The notes beneath the pieces were generated by a model. The model worked only from the letters and a program-made list of their open reading frames with translations. It was not told where the DNA came from and searched no databases. The position numbers were made by a program, and so were the translations under genes. From Allolobophora icterica (taxonomy: Eukaryota; Annelida; Clitellata; Crassiclitellata; Lumbricidae), in the NCBI GenBank assembly GCA_963556255.1, contig OY744607.1:52432146-52496145 (forward strand): 64,000 nt of DNA, given 5' to 3'. This document shows, piece after piece, positions 39,905 through 64,000 of the stretch (the stretch's first letter is position 1; each line of letters opens with the position of its first letter).

Positions 39905-40075
39905 GTAAATAAATAAATAAATTCTAGAGATTAGAGTGCCGTGTATTCGTAGACAGTCGATAAGATCGAAGCAACGATTCAGAAGCACTTGGGTCGCTAC
40001 GCAGTGGCTTGAGGTGGATTCGAACCTGCAACCGACTTACACCACTACACCACCGCGTCCCCCTAGTAAGATTTT
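39905..40075 (-). mobile_element. tRNA-like SINE, family E, in copy A only
   Basis: The minus strand carries GACGCGGTGGTGTAGTGG and GCAGGTTCGAATCCACC, A and B boxes of a tRNA-derived head, ending at taaataaataaat on the left. The sequence is absent from the matching intron of unit B (near 58060), so it was inserted after the duplication. Confidence 0.65.
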
Positions 40076-40294
40076 CGTTAAATGTAACTTTTTTACGACC
40101 TTCCAAACGGCATTCCATCTGAAACATGTAGATAGCATAAGCAAGCAAATTTATCAACAGCACTGAATTTACAGAAATTTACACACTTTGATGAATTATT
40201 AATTTTTAAATTAATTAATTAATTATGTGTTGTTGCCGCTTACCTGAGTAAGGATCTTCTTTTCTTCTGGTTTCAGTTTAAAATCGGAGCTCAT

Positions 40295-41730
40295 GTTTGC
40301 AGCCTATCTCTCTCTCTCTCTCACTCTCTTTGCCCAGTCGGGTAAAAACAATAAAATAAATATCGATTAAAAATAATCAAATAATATTATATTTGCCCAG
40401 TCGGGTAAAAACAATAAAATAAATATCGATTAAAAATAATCAAATAATATTATATTTGCCATAGTTTTCATTAGGCCTACTGTGCGAAACTAAGGAAAAT
40501 TCATGGCTTAAATTGAATGAAATTGAAACAAAGAGAACGGTTCCAGGAATTGAGGTTAGAGGTTCTTGATATAATGGTGGTGTACATGGGCCTAACGATG
40601 AAATAAACGCACAGAATGTTTACGGGATTCACGTGCAGTTGCCCTCCACCCTTTGCTTCATATCTTAAAACGAACACTGGAAGCAGCAATGGATCTTTGC
40701 GCTTAGCTTTAGAGTAGTGCTATAGAAATTTGGAGCCTACGATTACGACTTATGGACATAAGTGAAACTGCGTTTGTGTATGAGAAGAAACATGCTAGAA
40801 TCTGTGCTGTCCCAGATTTAGAGCCATCTTTTCTTAATCGCTCGATTTCGCTCCGAGAAAAAGATAAAGCAGCTTCTGAAGTCAATTCCGAGAAGCAGCT
40901 ATTGGTCTATAGTGCTCTCCAAAAGACATCCGCTGTAACCCGAGACATATCGGCAAATCAACAAAAAAGCAACTATAGGCAGCACATCAATTCACTGCAG
41001 AATGAGCAAGATCGATGTCATACAGCTCATCTCCTCCTCTCTCTGGTCTCTGTTGCAACCGAACTCAGAACTTGGCGTCCCTGGATGACCCCTCTGACCT
41101 GACACGCTGCAGCGCATGTAAATAAGCTGGTGCTCTGCTCTTAATTTTGGAGTGGCGCTTTAGAAATTTGGAGTTAACGATTGCGATTACATACGGTCGC
41201 AATAGACAAAACGTGTAGGCCTACATTTACTGATGAAAAGTATACCTGCAATTTCCGATTCGATTAGTTCGATAATATCAATGCCGATCTCTCTAGAAGC
41301 CTTAGTGAAAGCAGACGAAATATAAAGAAGTCCCTACTATCGCCAAGAGAATCTCTTTTTTACAGGTCAGTATCGATGTTCCAGAAATCAAAGTCTCTAC
41401 CTTTCGTTTGAAGTTCGATTTTGAACTCGCCTCATATCTTAATTGCACGAGACATTATGCAGAATATGATTGATAACGCAATAGACAGTAATTTATTGTA
41501 CAATTCGCTTTCCATAACGACGACATCAATCTCTCCGCCAAACATCTTGATGGAGAAGTGATAGGCGAGATATATAGGCCTAGACATCGCCGTTATTAAC
41601 AGATTAAAGAGGGTACCAAAGACTATGAATATTGTTTCACGCCAAAGAACATGAACAGAGATTCACGTCGAACACTATAAATACAGGTTCAGGCCTCGTC
41701 CCAGGTTTCACCGCCATCCGGAAATGTGCT
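40295..41730. other. 5' flank of SEC14L copy A
   Basis: Matches 58303-59640 in unit B over most of its length and holds a local direct repeat (ttgcccagtcgggtaaaaac at 40330 and 40393). It should include the promoter of copy A. A 116-codon plus-strand frame (40752-41102) is interrupted in unit B and is not taken as a gene. Confidence 0.55.
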
Positions 41731-41736
41731 TGTTAT

Positions 41737-41990
<254 letters not shown>

Positions 41991-41991
41991 T

Positions 41992-42155
41992 TTTTTATCC
42001 CCGAGGTACATATAATCCCTCAGGAGTCTAAAAAACTTATGCTAGGAGCTGTTGTTGAATGTCTGAAAAATCAGGCCTCGTCCTCCGCAACATCAGTAAA
42101 AGTGCCACGAAATGCGATGGCGTTGTAGCGCTGGATGCAGATGGAAAAGCGCTGG

Positions 42156-42227
<72 letters not shown>

Positions 42228-42389
42228 TTTGCCCCGAGGTAGAAATGATCCCTCAGGGTCTTCAAGATTACTAAAACTGCTAAGTGTCTGGAACGGTTAG
42301 AACTCCTCGGGCTCGGGCAAAAAGTTAGCAAAGGTTCCGCAGATTGCAACAGCGTTGCAGCGTTGGATGGTCAGGGAAATACGTTGGAA

Positions 42390-42390
<1 letters not shown>
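41992..42390 (-). mobile_element. Two LINE 3' ends in tandem with ATT tails
   Basis: On the minus strand, 42160-41995 ends with ICIQRYNAIAFRGTFTDVAED and 42385-42230 with LTIQRCNAVAICGTFANF; each is followed by a 3' tail containing cctgagggat and ccccg(g)g(g)ca and then an (aat)n array. They belong with the fragments at 27700 and 60120. Confidence 0.6.
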
Positions 42391-42450
<60 letters not shown>

Positions 42451-42482
42451 TTTTTTTTTTTTAATTATTATTATTATTATTA

Positions 42483-42562
<80 letters not shown>
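42390..42562. repeat. ATT trinucleotide array
   Basis: Two long att runs separated by a short poly-T, at the end of duplication unit A; the related array in unit B is at 60243-60342. Confidence 0.97.
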
Positions 42563-42693
42563 CGAATGGCGTTCCATAGCTGCCTCTACGAGACTACGAC
42601 TCGCATAATAGGGCCTCAGCAACGATAATCCTTCTCGTCCTCGTCCTCTAAATTCCTTCTCCTCTTTCCCCTCCTCCTTTCTGTCGCTCTCTT

Positions 42694-44115
42694 GTAGACT
42701 ACGATCTCGGACCGGAACACTATGCTCCCAGCATCGCAACATACCAAAATGGAAAGGAAGGAACCTATAAGAAGGAATTCTCCTACGATGGGAAGCTGGA
42801 AGGAACCTACGCAAAGAAGGAAACTCTGCAGGAATACAAGGTGTGCTGTCCCCCCCCCCGAGACTTCAGTCAGACGCTACCCTGCTTGACTGGTATTGTC
42901 TCGGAATGTTATTTTTTCGCAGATCCCCTGAAGTAGACCCCTCATAGATGGTAAAAAGACGAGGGTTGCCCTGATGGGAAAGTCAAAGATGGTGACACGA
43001 AGAAGGCAGTTGGTATTGGTATAGCCTAAGTTGGTATTAGTTAGTCAGCTCTATTAGTTCTTGCCCGAATCCTCTCGCTTCTGCTAAACGGTGGGTTTAA
43101 ACCGGAGGACCCACTATTGTTTCTGAGGTTACAGGAATTCTAAGTGATCCGAGATACAGGACTGTTCGTCACTTAGATCATCTAGTATATTTATTAGCTC
43201 GTATTGCTGACTGTAAACGGCGACTTGCTGAGTCTGAAAAAGCCTTTTGCTGGTTATTCAGGACAGTCTGTCCAGAGGATAACGACTGTACGGCGTACGC
43301 TGCCTCGCATCACCTGACTGTCCAGAAGATAACGATTCTACGCCGCCTCGTAGAAGTTCTAGGCTACCTAGAATTTGGGCCAAGACAGGGTTGGGCCGTA
43401 CTTCTGGTCCACTTACTGTACTCCTCTCTACTTCATCCTCTGATTCCATTCTTCGTAAAGTAGCGACATGACTTCAATTATATAGTATTTGGACCTCGTG
43501 TCTTGTTTTCGGTCTCAGTCTAGGTACCATATACAGTCTTGTCTTGGTCTCAGTCTTGGAACTCCAATGTCTTGGTCGTATATATACCTTCGAGTTTCAA
43601 GTCTTGCAAACAACATTGGAAGTTATTAATTTATAATTAGCAATAATAAGTTTCAGTTCGCTTCATAGTCACTAACTTACTGTTGATCTAATCACGATAA
43701 TGATGGTTTAGATTGTGCTGAGATTAGATTAGATTAGGATATACTCCTCGGATTACATGAAATCGTGGTTGAATAATTTCGTGTTGTCAGGATAAAGATT
43801 TGAACAAGAACTATAACCGAAAGGATGATTACCACAAGTCTGACGTCGCCTACCCGAAATCCGACGTCAAATACCCGGAATCTGACGTCACCTACCCAAA
43901 CAACGAGTCCCCAGTTGGCTACCAATCCTCCAATGCCGGTTACGCTGAGAAAGACCTCTACTCGTCACCCTCGCACGGGGATTATCCAGCCACAGCCTAG
44001 GACAGAAACTATCCCGCCTACGATCGTGGCTACACCGTCTTTGGGGCGTACCCGCCGTTGGGCCCATACGCCTACCCGCAAGGGGACCGTACAACCAGGA
44101 TGCTATTTCAAAGCC
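42694..44115 (+). pseudogene. Headless copy of the chitin-binding protein gene
   Basis: Contains the second half of exon 2 (42694-42840: DYDLGPEHYAPSI, SYDGKLEGTYAKKETLQEYK, donor gtgtgc) and exon 3 from 43791 (KDLNKNYNRKDDYHKSDVAY). There is no signal peptide, chitin-binding module or promoter. Exon 3 has a TAG at 43998 where the intact gene has CAG (ATA-stop-DRNYPAY) and a later frameshift near 44085. The 3' untranslated region and AATAAA are still recognisable. Confidence 0.88.
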
Positions 44116-44914
44116 TATTTACTAGGAACGCGCCACCGTTTTCTATATCTATTGGCTTATGACGTAATACAGAAGATTGCACGGATTACTGATTGACTAG
44201 AGACATCGCTAAGACGTCTTGTGGCGCCACTTCACGACGGCTGCTGAATAAACGAAGATGTATAATTTATGTATTATTTTCATCCTCTATATTCAAATAC
44301 TAGAATATCCAGCGCAGAACAATTGCTCATTAAATCGGTAAACGTGCCTTCTAAGGAAATTTAATTTTCCCTTTAGATCCCCGTACAAATTAATTTTAAA
44401 AATCAACACAAAATTAATTAAGAAATGCATTAAGAAATTAAGAATTAATTACGAATTAAGAAATTAATAAAGAATGTTATTATTAAATATACAGCTTCTG
44501 TTGCGCCGGTGTATAATGTACTGTACAAGGTGTCGCCAGATGAAGACACATAATCCGTCGACAGTGATCCAACCAATTCGGATAATGGCTTTTACCGTAA
44601 TTTAACTTAAATGTAAATATCCGAATTGTCTCAGCGCTACAGCGTCAGCGAGACCAGCCTACGACGGCGCTACATAAGTCAAGAGCCAGAGGTCGGTTTT
44701 GGTTCCAGGTTAGACTGCAGAGGAGACTTCTTCTCAGAAGAAGGCCTGGTGCAACGGTGGATATCGTTGATGGTGGTGGTCGTCGTATGGTGCTTGAAGA
44801 ATTTCTGAATAGTTCGATTTCCAGTGTTGACGTTTTAGTGGTTCAGTAGAGAGGGCAAGCGAAGCAGCACCTGCTCAGACTCGCAGGTGAGACAGGTGAT
44901 GCTGGAACTGGATA

Positions 44915-58302
<13,388 letters not shown>

Positions 58303-59740
58303 GTTTGCAGCCTATCTCTCTGTGGCAATAAGTTAAAAACAATAAAATAAATATCGGTTAATAATAATAAAAATAATATTAGATTTCGAAAAGTTTTCAT
58401 TACTTTAGAAACAAAGGAAAGTTCGTGGATGATTTTGGAACTAAGGTAGAGGTTCCAGGAATTGAAGTCAGAGGTTCTTGATACATAAGAGTGTACATGG
58501 GGCCTAACGAGAAAATAAATGCACAAAATGTTTAGGGAATTGAGGCGTGCAGTATATCCCACTGCCCTTTGCTTAATCTCTTAAAACGAACACTGGAAAC
58601 AGCAATGGATCTTGTTAATAAGCTAGTGCTTTGCGCTTAGCTTTAGAGTAGTGCTATAGAAATTTGGAGCTTACGATAACGACTTGTGGACATAAGTGAA
58701 ACTGCTTTTGTGTATGAGAAGAAATATGCTATAGAATCTTGGTTGTCCCAGATTTAGAGTCATCTTTTCTCAATCGCTTGATTTCGCTCCGAGAAAAGGA
58801 AAAAAGCAGCTTCTGAAGTCAATTCCGAGAAGCAGCTATTGGTCTATAGTGCTGTTCAAAAGACTCTCGCAGTAAACCGAGTCATATCGGCAAATCAATA
58901 AAACAAAGAAGCAACTATAGGCAGCACAGCAATTCACTGCAGAATGAGCAAGGTCGAGGTCACACAGCTCATCTGCCTCCTCTCTCTGGTCTCTCTGGAC
59001 AACCCCTCTGACACGACGCAACCCGCATGTAAATAAGCTGGTGCTCTGCGCTTAACTTTAGAGTAGTACTTTACAAATTTGAAGTTTACGATTGCGAATA
59101 CATACGGTCGCTAAAAAGTGTAGCCTACATTTACTGCTCAAAATACCTGCAATTTCCGATTCGATTAGCTCGATAATATCACTGTGAATATTTGTAGAAG
59201 CCTTGGTGAAGGCAGACGAAATGTAAAGAAGTCCCTAATATCGCCAAGAGAAACTCTATTAGACCTACTGCAGGTCAGTATCGACGTTCCAGAAATCAAA
59301 GTCTCTACCTTTCGATTGAAGTTCGATTTTGAAGAGTCCGTCTCATATCTTAATTGCACGAGATATTATGCAAAATATGATTGATAACTCAACAGACAGT
59401 AATTTATTGCACAATTCGCTTTCCATAACGACGATATCAAAATATCCGTCAAATATCTTGATTATGGAGATGATAGGCGAGATAAATATAATTATAGGCC
59501 TAGACATCGCTGTTATTAACAGATTACAGAGGGTACCAAAGACTATGAATATAGTTTCACGTCAAAGAACATGAACGGAGATTTACGTCAAATGCTATAA
59601 ATACAGGTTAAGGCCTCGTCCCTGGTTTAATGGAGTAGGGCGACGCTAATCATCTTTGTTATGAAATAGCAACTAACATAACGTCCCAGGTTTAACCACA
59701 ATCCGGAAATGTGCCTCTTAATAGGCTATTATTATAGTAT
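58303..59740. other. 5' flank of SEC14L copy B
   Basis: Collinear with 40295-41700. It should hold the promoter of copy B. No TATA box is obvious near the start codon. Open frames here are not conserved between the two units. Confidence 0.5.
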
Positions 59741-59814
59741 AATTATTTTTTTGTTAAATGCCCCGAGGTATTCAGGGACTTTCAATATTAACTAATATGT
59801 AAAATTAAGTGTCA

Positions 59815-60345
<531 letters not shown>

Positions 60346-60474
60346 GAACGGCGTTCCATAGCTGCCTCTACGACTCGCATAATGAGCAACAATAATCCTC
60401 CTCGTCCTCCTCCCCGTTCTCGTCCTCTCACCTCCTCCTCATCGTCCTCGTCCTCCTCCTTTATGTCGCTCTCT

Positions 60475-60865
60475 AAGGCCGTCTGCTTCGCCAGGGGCGG
60501 GGCTTAGACCTAAGAGTTCAAAGTTCGTCTCTCATCGAACGCCTAGACGGGGACGGCGCATTATTCGTACCATCAGCCACCAACAGACGGAGCCACACGT
60601 ACGGAGCCCCAAATGAGGACAAATGGAGCATCTCGGTGTCTCTCTCGCTACCGTTCTACTTGTCTCCCTCTCCCTCATCTCTCTGTCTCTGTCTCTGTCT
60701 CTGTCTCTGTCTCTGTCTCTGTCTCTGTCTGTCTGTCTGTCTGTCTCTGTCTCTGTCTCTGTCTCTGTCTCTGTCTCTGTCTGTCTCTGTCTGTCTCTGT
60801 CTCTGTCTCTGTCTCTCTCTGTCTCTGTCTCTCTCTCTCTGTCTCTGTCTCTGTCTCTGTCTCTG

Positions 60866-60940
<75 letters not shown>

Positions 60941-61042
60941 ACCATCCAGGCAACCCGCTCTATCCGATCATCTTCCAATGTCAGGTTTTTCTCGACCCCC
61001 AGTCACTACTCGTGGCAAGTTGTCTCACCGAGCCATGTTCAA
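60475..61042. other. Sequence beyond the duplication, with TCTCTG array
   Basis: Unique-looking sequence up to 60660, then a (tctctg)n and (ct)n array of 260 bases (60680-60938), then about 100 bases before the next transposon. Ser/Leu/Val and Arg/Glu/Asp/Thr frames over the array are artefacts. No supported exon. Confidence 0.6.
60680..60938. repeat. TCTCTG hexamer and CT dinucleotide array
   Basis: About 30 tctctg-type units with occasional tctg, ending in a pure ct run of about 45 bases. Confidence 0.97.
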
Positions 61043-61255
61043 TAGGGTGGAGTGAACGTATTAGGCACATTTCCCAAAATTACAATTCTTTTCGTCCTGG
61101 TGTGGAAAAGTTGTATTTCAGTGTTAATTATAACATGTTGAATTATTATAAATGTAAAATTTTATTTTTTATGCTGCCCCAGCACAACTCAAGTTCTACG
61201 CGTTTCAGGCTTGGCAATTACTAAGCGTAATATTGCTAAATGCACTTTGTTGCTC

Positions 61256-62190
61256 TTCTATGAAGCAGTTAGCCTAATTGAATCGAAACTCAGACTTGGT
61301 GTTAAATGTTTTCATCAATTTCCGTGATGCAATTCTTGCACGAATAAATCCATCTCTTGCCACTGTACTGCATACTGATGCGGCCGCTCCAGTCACCAGA
61401 CGAATACATCGTTCTGTTCCTTGCGTATGACAAGGGAACTGAGCAATTTCTGAAACTTGTTCTGCAACATTCGACTTTACCCACTCTTCTATCTGGGCGT
61501 TTGAACGGCTCTTGAGAAGAGGTGACTCGTATCTGTCAATTTCTTGCCAGTCGACAAGTTCCGTATAGTCACTAGCGTTAAAGTTGAGTCGTGGAACCCT
61601 AAATTCTCGGATGAGCGTTGATGAAGCATTTTAGTTTCTTGCTGCGAGAATCCTCCTGTAGGCCAGCTCTCGAATTTGGCTTCTCTCATCTGCTAACATT
61701 GCGAGTAGTATGTTTTCTGCGTGACCGAAATATCCTTTTCGCTGAATAACTTCATCAACCACATCTCGCAAATGTTTTTCCAAATATCTGGAGTACTTTA
61801 TTATTCTCCACAGATGCTTCGATCCCTCCGTGCATGCAGACTTTGTCTTTATGTGGAACCACATTGGTGCATAGACTGACATCACAAATGTAGCCAGTGT
61901 CACCAGGTTATCTGTGGGGTTTTCAGTGGCTTTCTTTTCCTTTCCCTGCGCACTTTGCTTCTGTCTATGACCATGGCACAGTCATTGCCAGTTACTAAAC
62001 CAACATCTTGCAAAACAGCGGGCCATGGCAAGAGCCGCAGCGCACCTATCTGAAACGCCATGCCGATCACATTCGCGAGCCAAGTTCGACAATGGCGAGC
62101 GCATTTGGGTGGAAATTTGGCCTATAGCACTGTAATCTGTGTCACTGTCCAGTTCAGCATTCCCATCCTTAGACATTTCCTCTTCTCCAC
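61256..62190 (-). pseudogene. Transposon-encoded protein, decayed (CHTQ-ER type)
   Basis: Minus-strand segments read NLARECDRHGVSDRCAAALA, then after a stop KHLWRIIKYSRYLEKHLRDV, GYFGHAENILLAMLADER, then after one in-frame TAA VPRLNFNASDYTELVDWQE, FPCHTQGTERCIRLVTGAA and RDGFIRARIASRKLMKTFNT. I remember proteins with this order of motifs as repetitive uncharacterised genes in cnidarian, insect and other invertebrate genomes; a transposase role is inferred from the terminal repeats. At least two stops and the L2 insertion inactivate it. Confidence 0.65.
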
Positions 62191-62193
62191 TGG

Positions 62194-63334
62194 AGCGGCT
62201 ACTCATACAGGTACCCTTGGCTTCTGCCGTCGATTGCAGTGCAAAGAATTTGGCTCTCTTCTCGTCTACTGTCTTCCACTCCTCGCGTTCCCCTTGGATT
62301 CCTGTACCTGTTGGCCTCCCTCAGGGTTCTGTGCTTGGCCCTCTCCTCTATATCCTCTTTACTGCTGACCTTGAATCTGCTCTTGCTGCTAGTGCTCTTT
62401 CTAGCCATTCTTACGCTGATGATCTCCAATCCTACCTGCATTGCTCTGCACGGGATGCTCTGAGTGCTGTTCGCTTGATATCTCGCGCAACTGACACTCT
62501 GTCTGCCTGGCTATCTTCCATTCGTCTGAGACTCAATCCTCTTAAGACCCAGTTCATATGGCTGGGTACCCGCCAACAGCTGGCAAAACTTGACCTGAAC
62601 TCTTTTGCAGCTGAATTCCCACTGATATCATTCTCTACCTCAGTACGAGACCTCGGTGTCATCCTTGATCAGGAATTAACTTTTACTAAGCACCTCTCTT
62701 CTTTGTCTCGCTCCTGCTTTTACCATCTCCGTCAGCTTAGGGTTGTTGCGCGTTCTCTCTCAACATCTGCTGCTTCAACTCTTATCCACGCTTTTGTTTG
62801 TTCTCGTCTAGACTACTGCTCTTCTCTTTACATTGGTCTTCCTCAAGTCCGCTTGTGCACTCTTGAGAGGGTTTTACGGTCTGCGGCTCGCCTTGTTGGT
62901 TCCATTCCTCGCTATGGTAGCGTTTCCTTCTACATGTATCATACTCTACACTGGCTCCCTCTCCGACAGCATATCGGATCTGCTCTCTTGTCTGGCAAAG
63001 CGTCTTGGGCACAGCTCCTACGCTACTTATGCTCCACCTTTACTCTCTCTTCCACTTCTATAGGTCGCTCAGTTCTTCGTTCCTCTACTCGGGGTGACTT
63101 TCTGGTTCCATTTGCCCGCACTGCTACAATGCAGCGTCGAGCATTTTCTGTTGTTGGTCCAACAGTGTGGAATGACCTGCCTTCTTTCCTTCGCCTATCT
63201 CCTCGTACACACTCGTCTTCCTTCTACACTCTATTGAAGACTTTTCTCTATGATCAGGCCTGGCTCGGGAGCGCCTCTGAGTAGAACTCTTGAAGAGGCG
63301 CTATATAAATTTTATGATTGATTGATTGATTGAT
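62194..63334 (+). mobile_element. L2-type LINE, 5'-truncated, nearly open
   Basis: Plus-strand frame ending at 63284: VGLPQGSVLGPLLYILF, SHSYADDLQSYLH with the YADD catalytic motif, SVRDLGVILDQELTFTKH, HAFVCSRLDYCSSLYIGLP, HWLPLRQHIG and VGPTVWNDLPSFLR. The end has tgattgattgattgat. Flanked by actgg (62189-62193, 63335-63339). It disrupts the transposon's gene. Confidence 0.87.
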
Positions 63335-63631
63335 ACTGGTGCCTTGCGCTATTTGACATTTAATGATAGTTTAGGATGTCATTAAAGTTTCTGAAGAATA
63401 TCAAAAATTACCTTCAAAATGCTCAAAAACGACTTAAATCACATAAACTTCGACAGTCTTGGGGCAGCACAATAAATTATTTTTTATTATGCAAAAAATT
63501 TGTGTGTGATGTACATTATACAATTCAACTTTTCGACACCAGGACATATTGAAATTAAGACACGAATTTTTTCACTCCACCCTAATGTTCAACACAACAC
63601 CTCGCCTCTAGAACGATCTCCCCTTGAGTTC

Positions 63632-63996
63632 CGCAGATTATCTGTTCTTCCATCATCACTGCAACCCCTCCTCCTCCTGCTCCTGCTCCTCCTTCTCCTC
63701 CTGCTCCTGTTCCTCCTGCTCCTCCTCCTGCTCCTCCTCGTCCTCCTCCTCCACCTCCTCCTCAAGTTCCTCTATCTGTCACCCCGGACTTTCCACTCAA
63801 AACTGAAGTCTCACCTTTTCAATTAGGCCTACTCGTATACCCTGACTCGTCTGATCCTCCACCTTCCAGTAATATTCTTATCGCCCTAAACGACACCCGC
63901 CTTAACAGCTGTTCTGCCTCCTCTCTTGATCTACCCCTCCGGAAAACGGACTCGGACTTCCGTTGGACTAATGGAAACCCCTCTGATTTTACGTAG
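63632..63996 (+). other. Proline-rich open frame without ATG
   Basis: A (cct/gct)n tract at 63662-63770 gives a Pro/Ala-rich frame that stays open past the repeat as VPLSVTPDFPLKTEVSPF, LIALNDTRLNSCSASSLDLP and DFRWTNGNPSDFT, to a TAG at 63994. No start codon or clear acceptor was found. It may be a terminal exon of a gene beginning elsewhere, or chance. Confidence 0.25.
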
Positions 63997-64000
63997 AGCT

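Larger units (their letters stand above)
61043..63584 (-). mobile_element. DNA transposon with TAGGGTGGAGTGAA ends, split by an L2 LINE
   Basis: Inverted ends TAGGGTGGAGTGAACG and (reverse complement) TAGGGTGGAGTGAAAA; perfect 8-bp duplication atgttcaa (61035-61042, 63585-63592). It encodes a decayed protein on the minus strand and is interrupted by an L2 copy (62194-63334). Without the L2 it is about 1.4 kb. The 8-bp duplication would fit hAT or P-like elements; the ends do not tell which. Confidence 0.82.

Noticed and set aside
40752..41102. 116-aa plus-strand frame upstream of SEC14L copy A
   Set aside because: Broken in the homologous stretch of unit B (58690-59030) and without recognisable features.
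60532..61045. Long Arg/Asp/Glu/Thr and Ser/Leu/Val frames
   Set aside because: Translations of the tctctg array.

Overview
This is a eukaryotic nuclear window, almost certainly from an invertebrate animal. Every host gene found is split by GT-AG introns. The intergenic and intronic DNA is full of trinucleotide microsatellites, tRNA-derived SINEs, CR1/L2/RTE-type LINEs and small DNA transposons, and there is no operon structure. The species cannot be named from the sequence alone. A secreted tyrosine-rich chitin-binding protein, a USP2/21-type deubiquitinase and a SEC14L-type CRAL-TRIO/GOLD protein fit a marine invertebrate.

Layout. (1) 1216-11931, minus strand: a complete 12-exon USP2/21-like deubiquitinase of about 760 aa, with introns full of SINEs and microsatellites. 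(2) 11932-13524: intergenic region between divergently transcribed genes. (3) 13525-17733, plus strand: a 3-exon gene for a secreted Tyr/Pro-rich protein with a four-cysteine CBM14-like domain. Its first intron holds a CR1 LINE that is itself interrupted by a Mutator-like element. (4) 16703-42692 and 42694-60474: a large direct tandem duplication. One breakpoint lies inside exon 2 of the chitin-binding gene, so the second unit carries only a headless, stop-containing copy of it. Each unit carries a 12-exon SEC14L-like gene on the minus strand. Copy B (44915-58302) is open throughout. Copy A (23579-40294) is broken by a nearly intact 5.95-kb LINE that landed exactly at the end of exon 3. (5) 60475-64000: simple repeats and a DNA transposon with 8-bp target duplication, a decayed transposase-like gene and an L2 insertion inside it.

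The two duplicate units act as natural empty-site controls for one another. Comparing them defines ends and target-site duplications for many insertions: a 4.2-kb element with a hairpin array (17939-22143), several hAT-like MITEs, an L2 fragment, the full LINE, a solo LTR, and elements whose terminal inverted repeats are built from short tandem arrays. The most unusual observations are a 30-nt perfect copy of USP exon 2 inside a nearby hAT-like element, the LINE hit on an exon boundary, three elements with satellite-like terminal repeats, a shared internal repeat in two otherwise different transposons, and the covarying hairpin array. All exon models were made by eye from splice signals, phase and family similarity.
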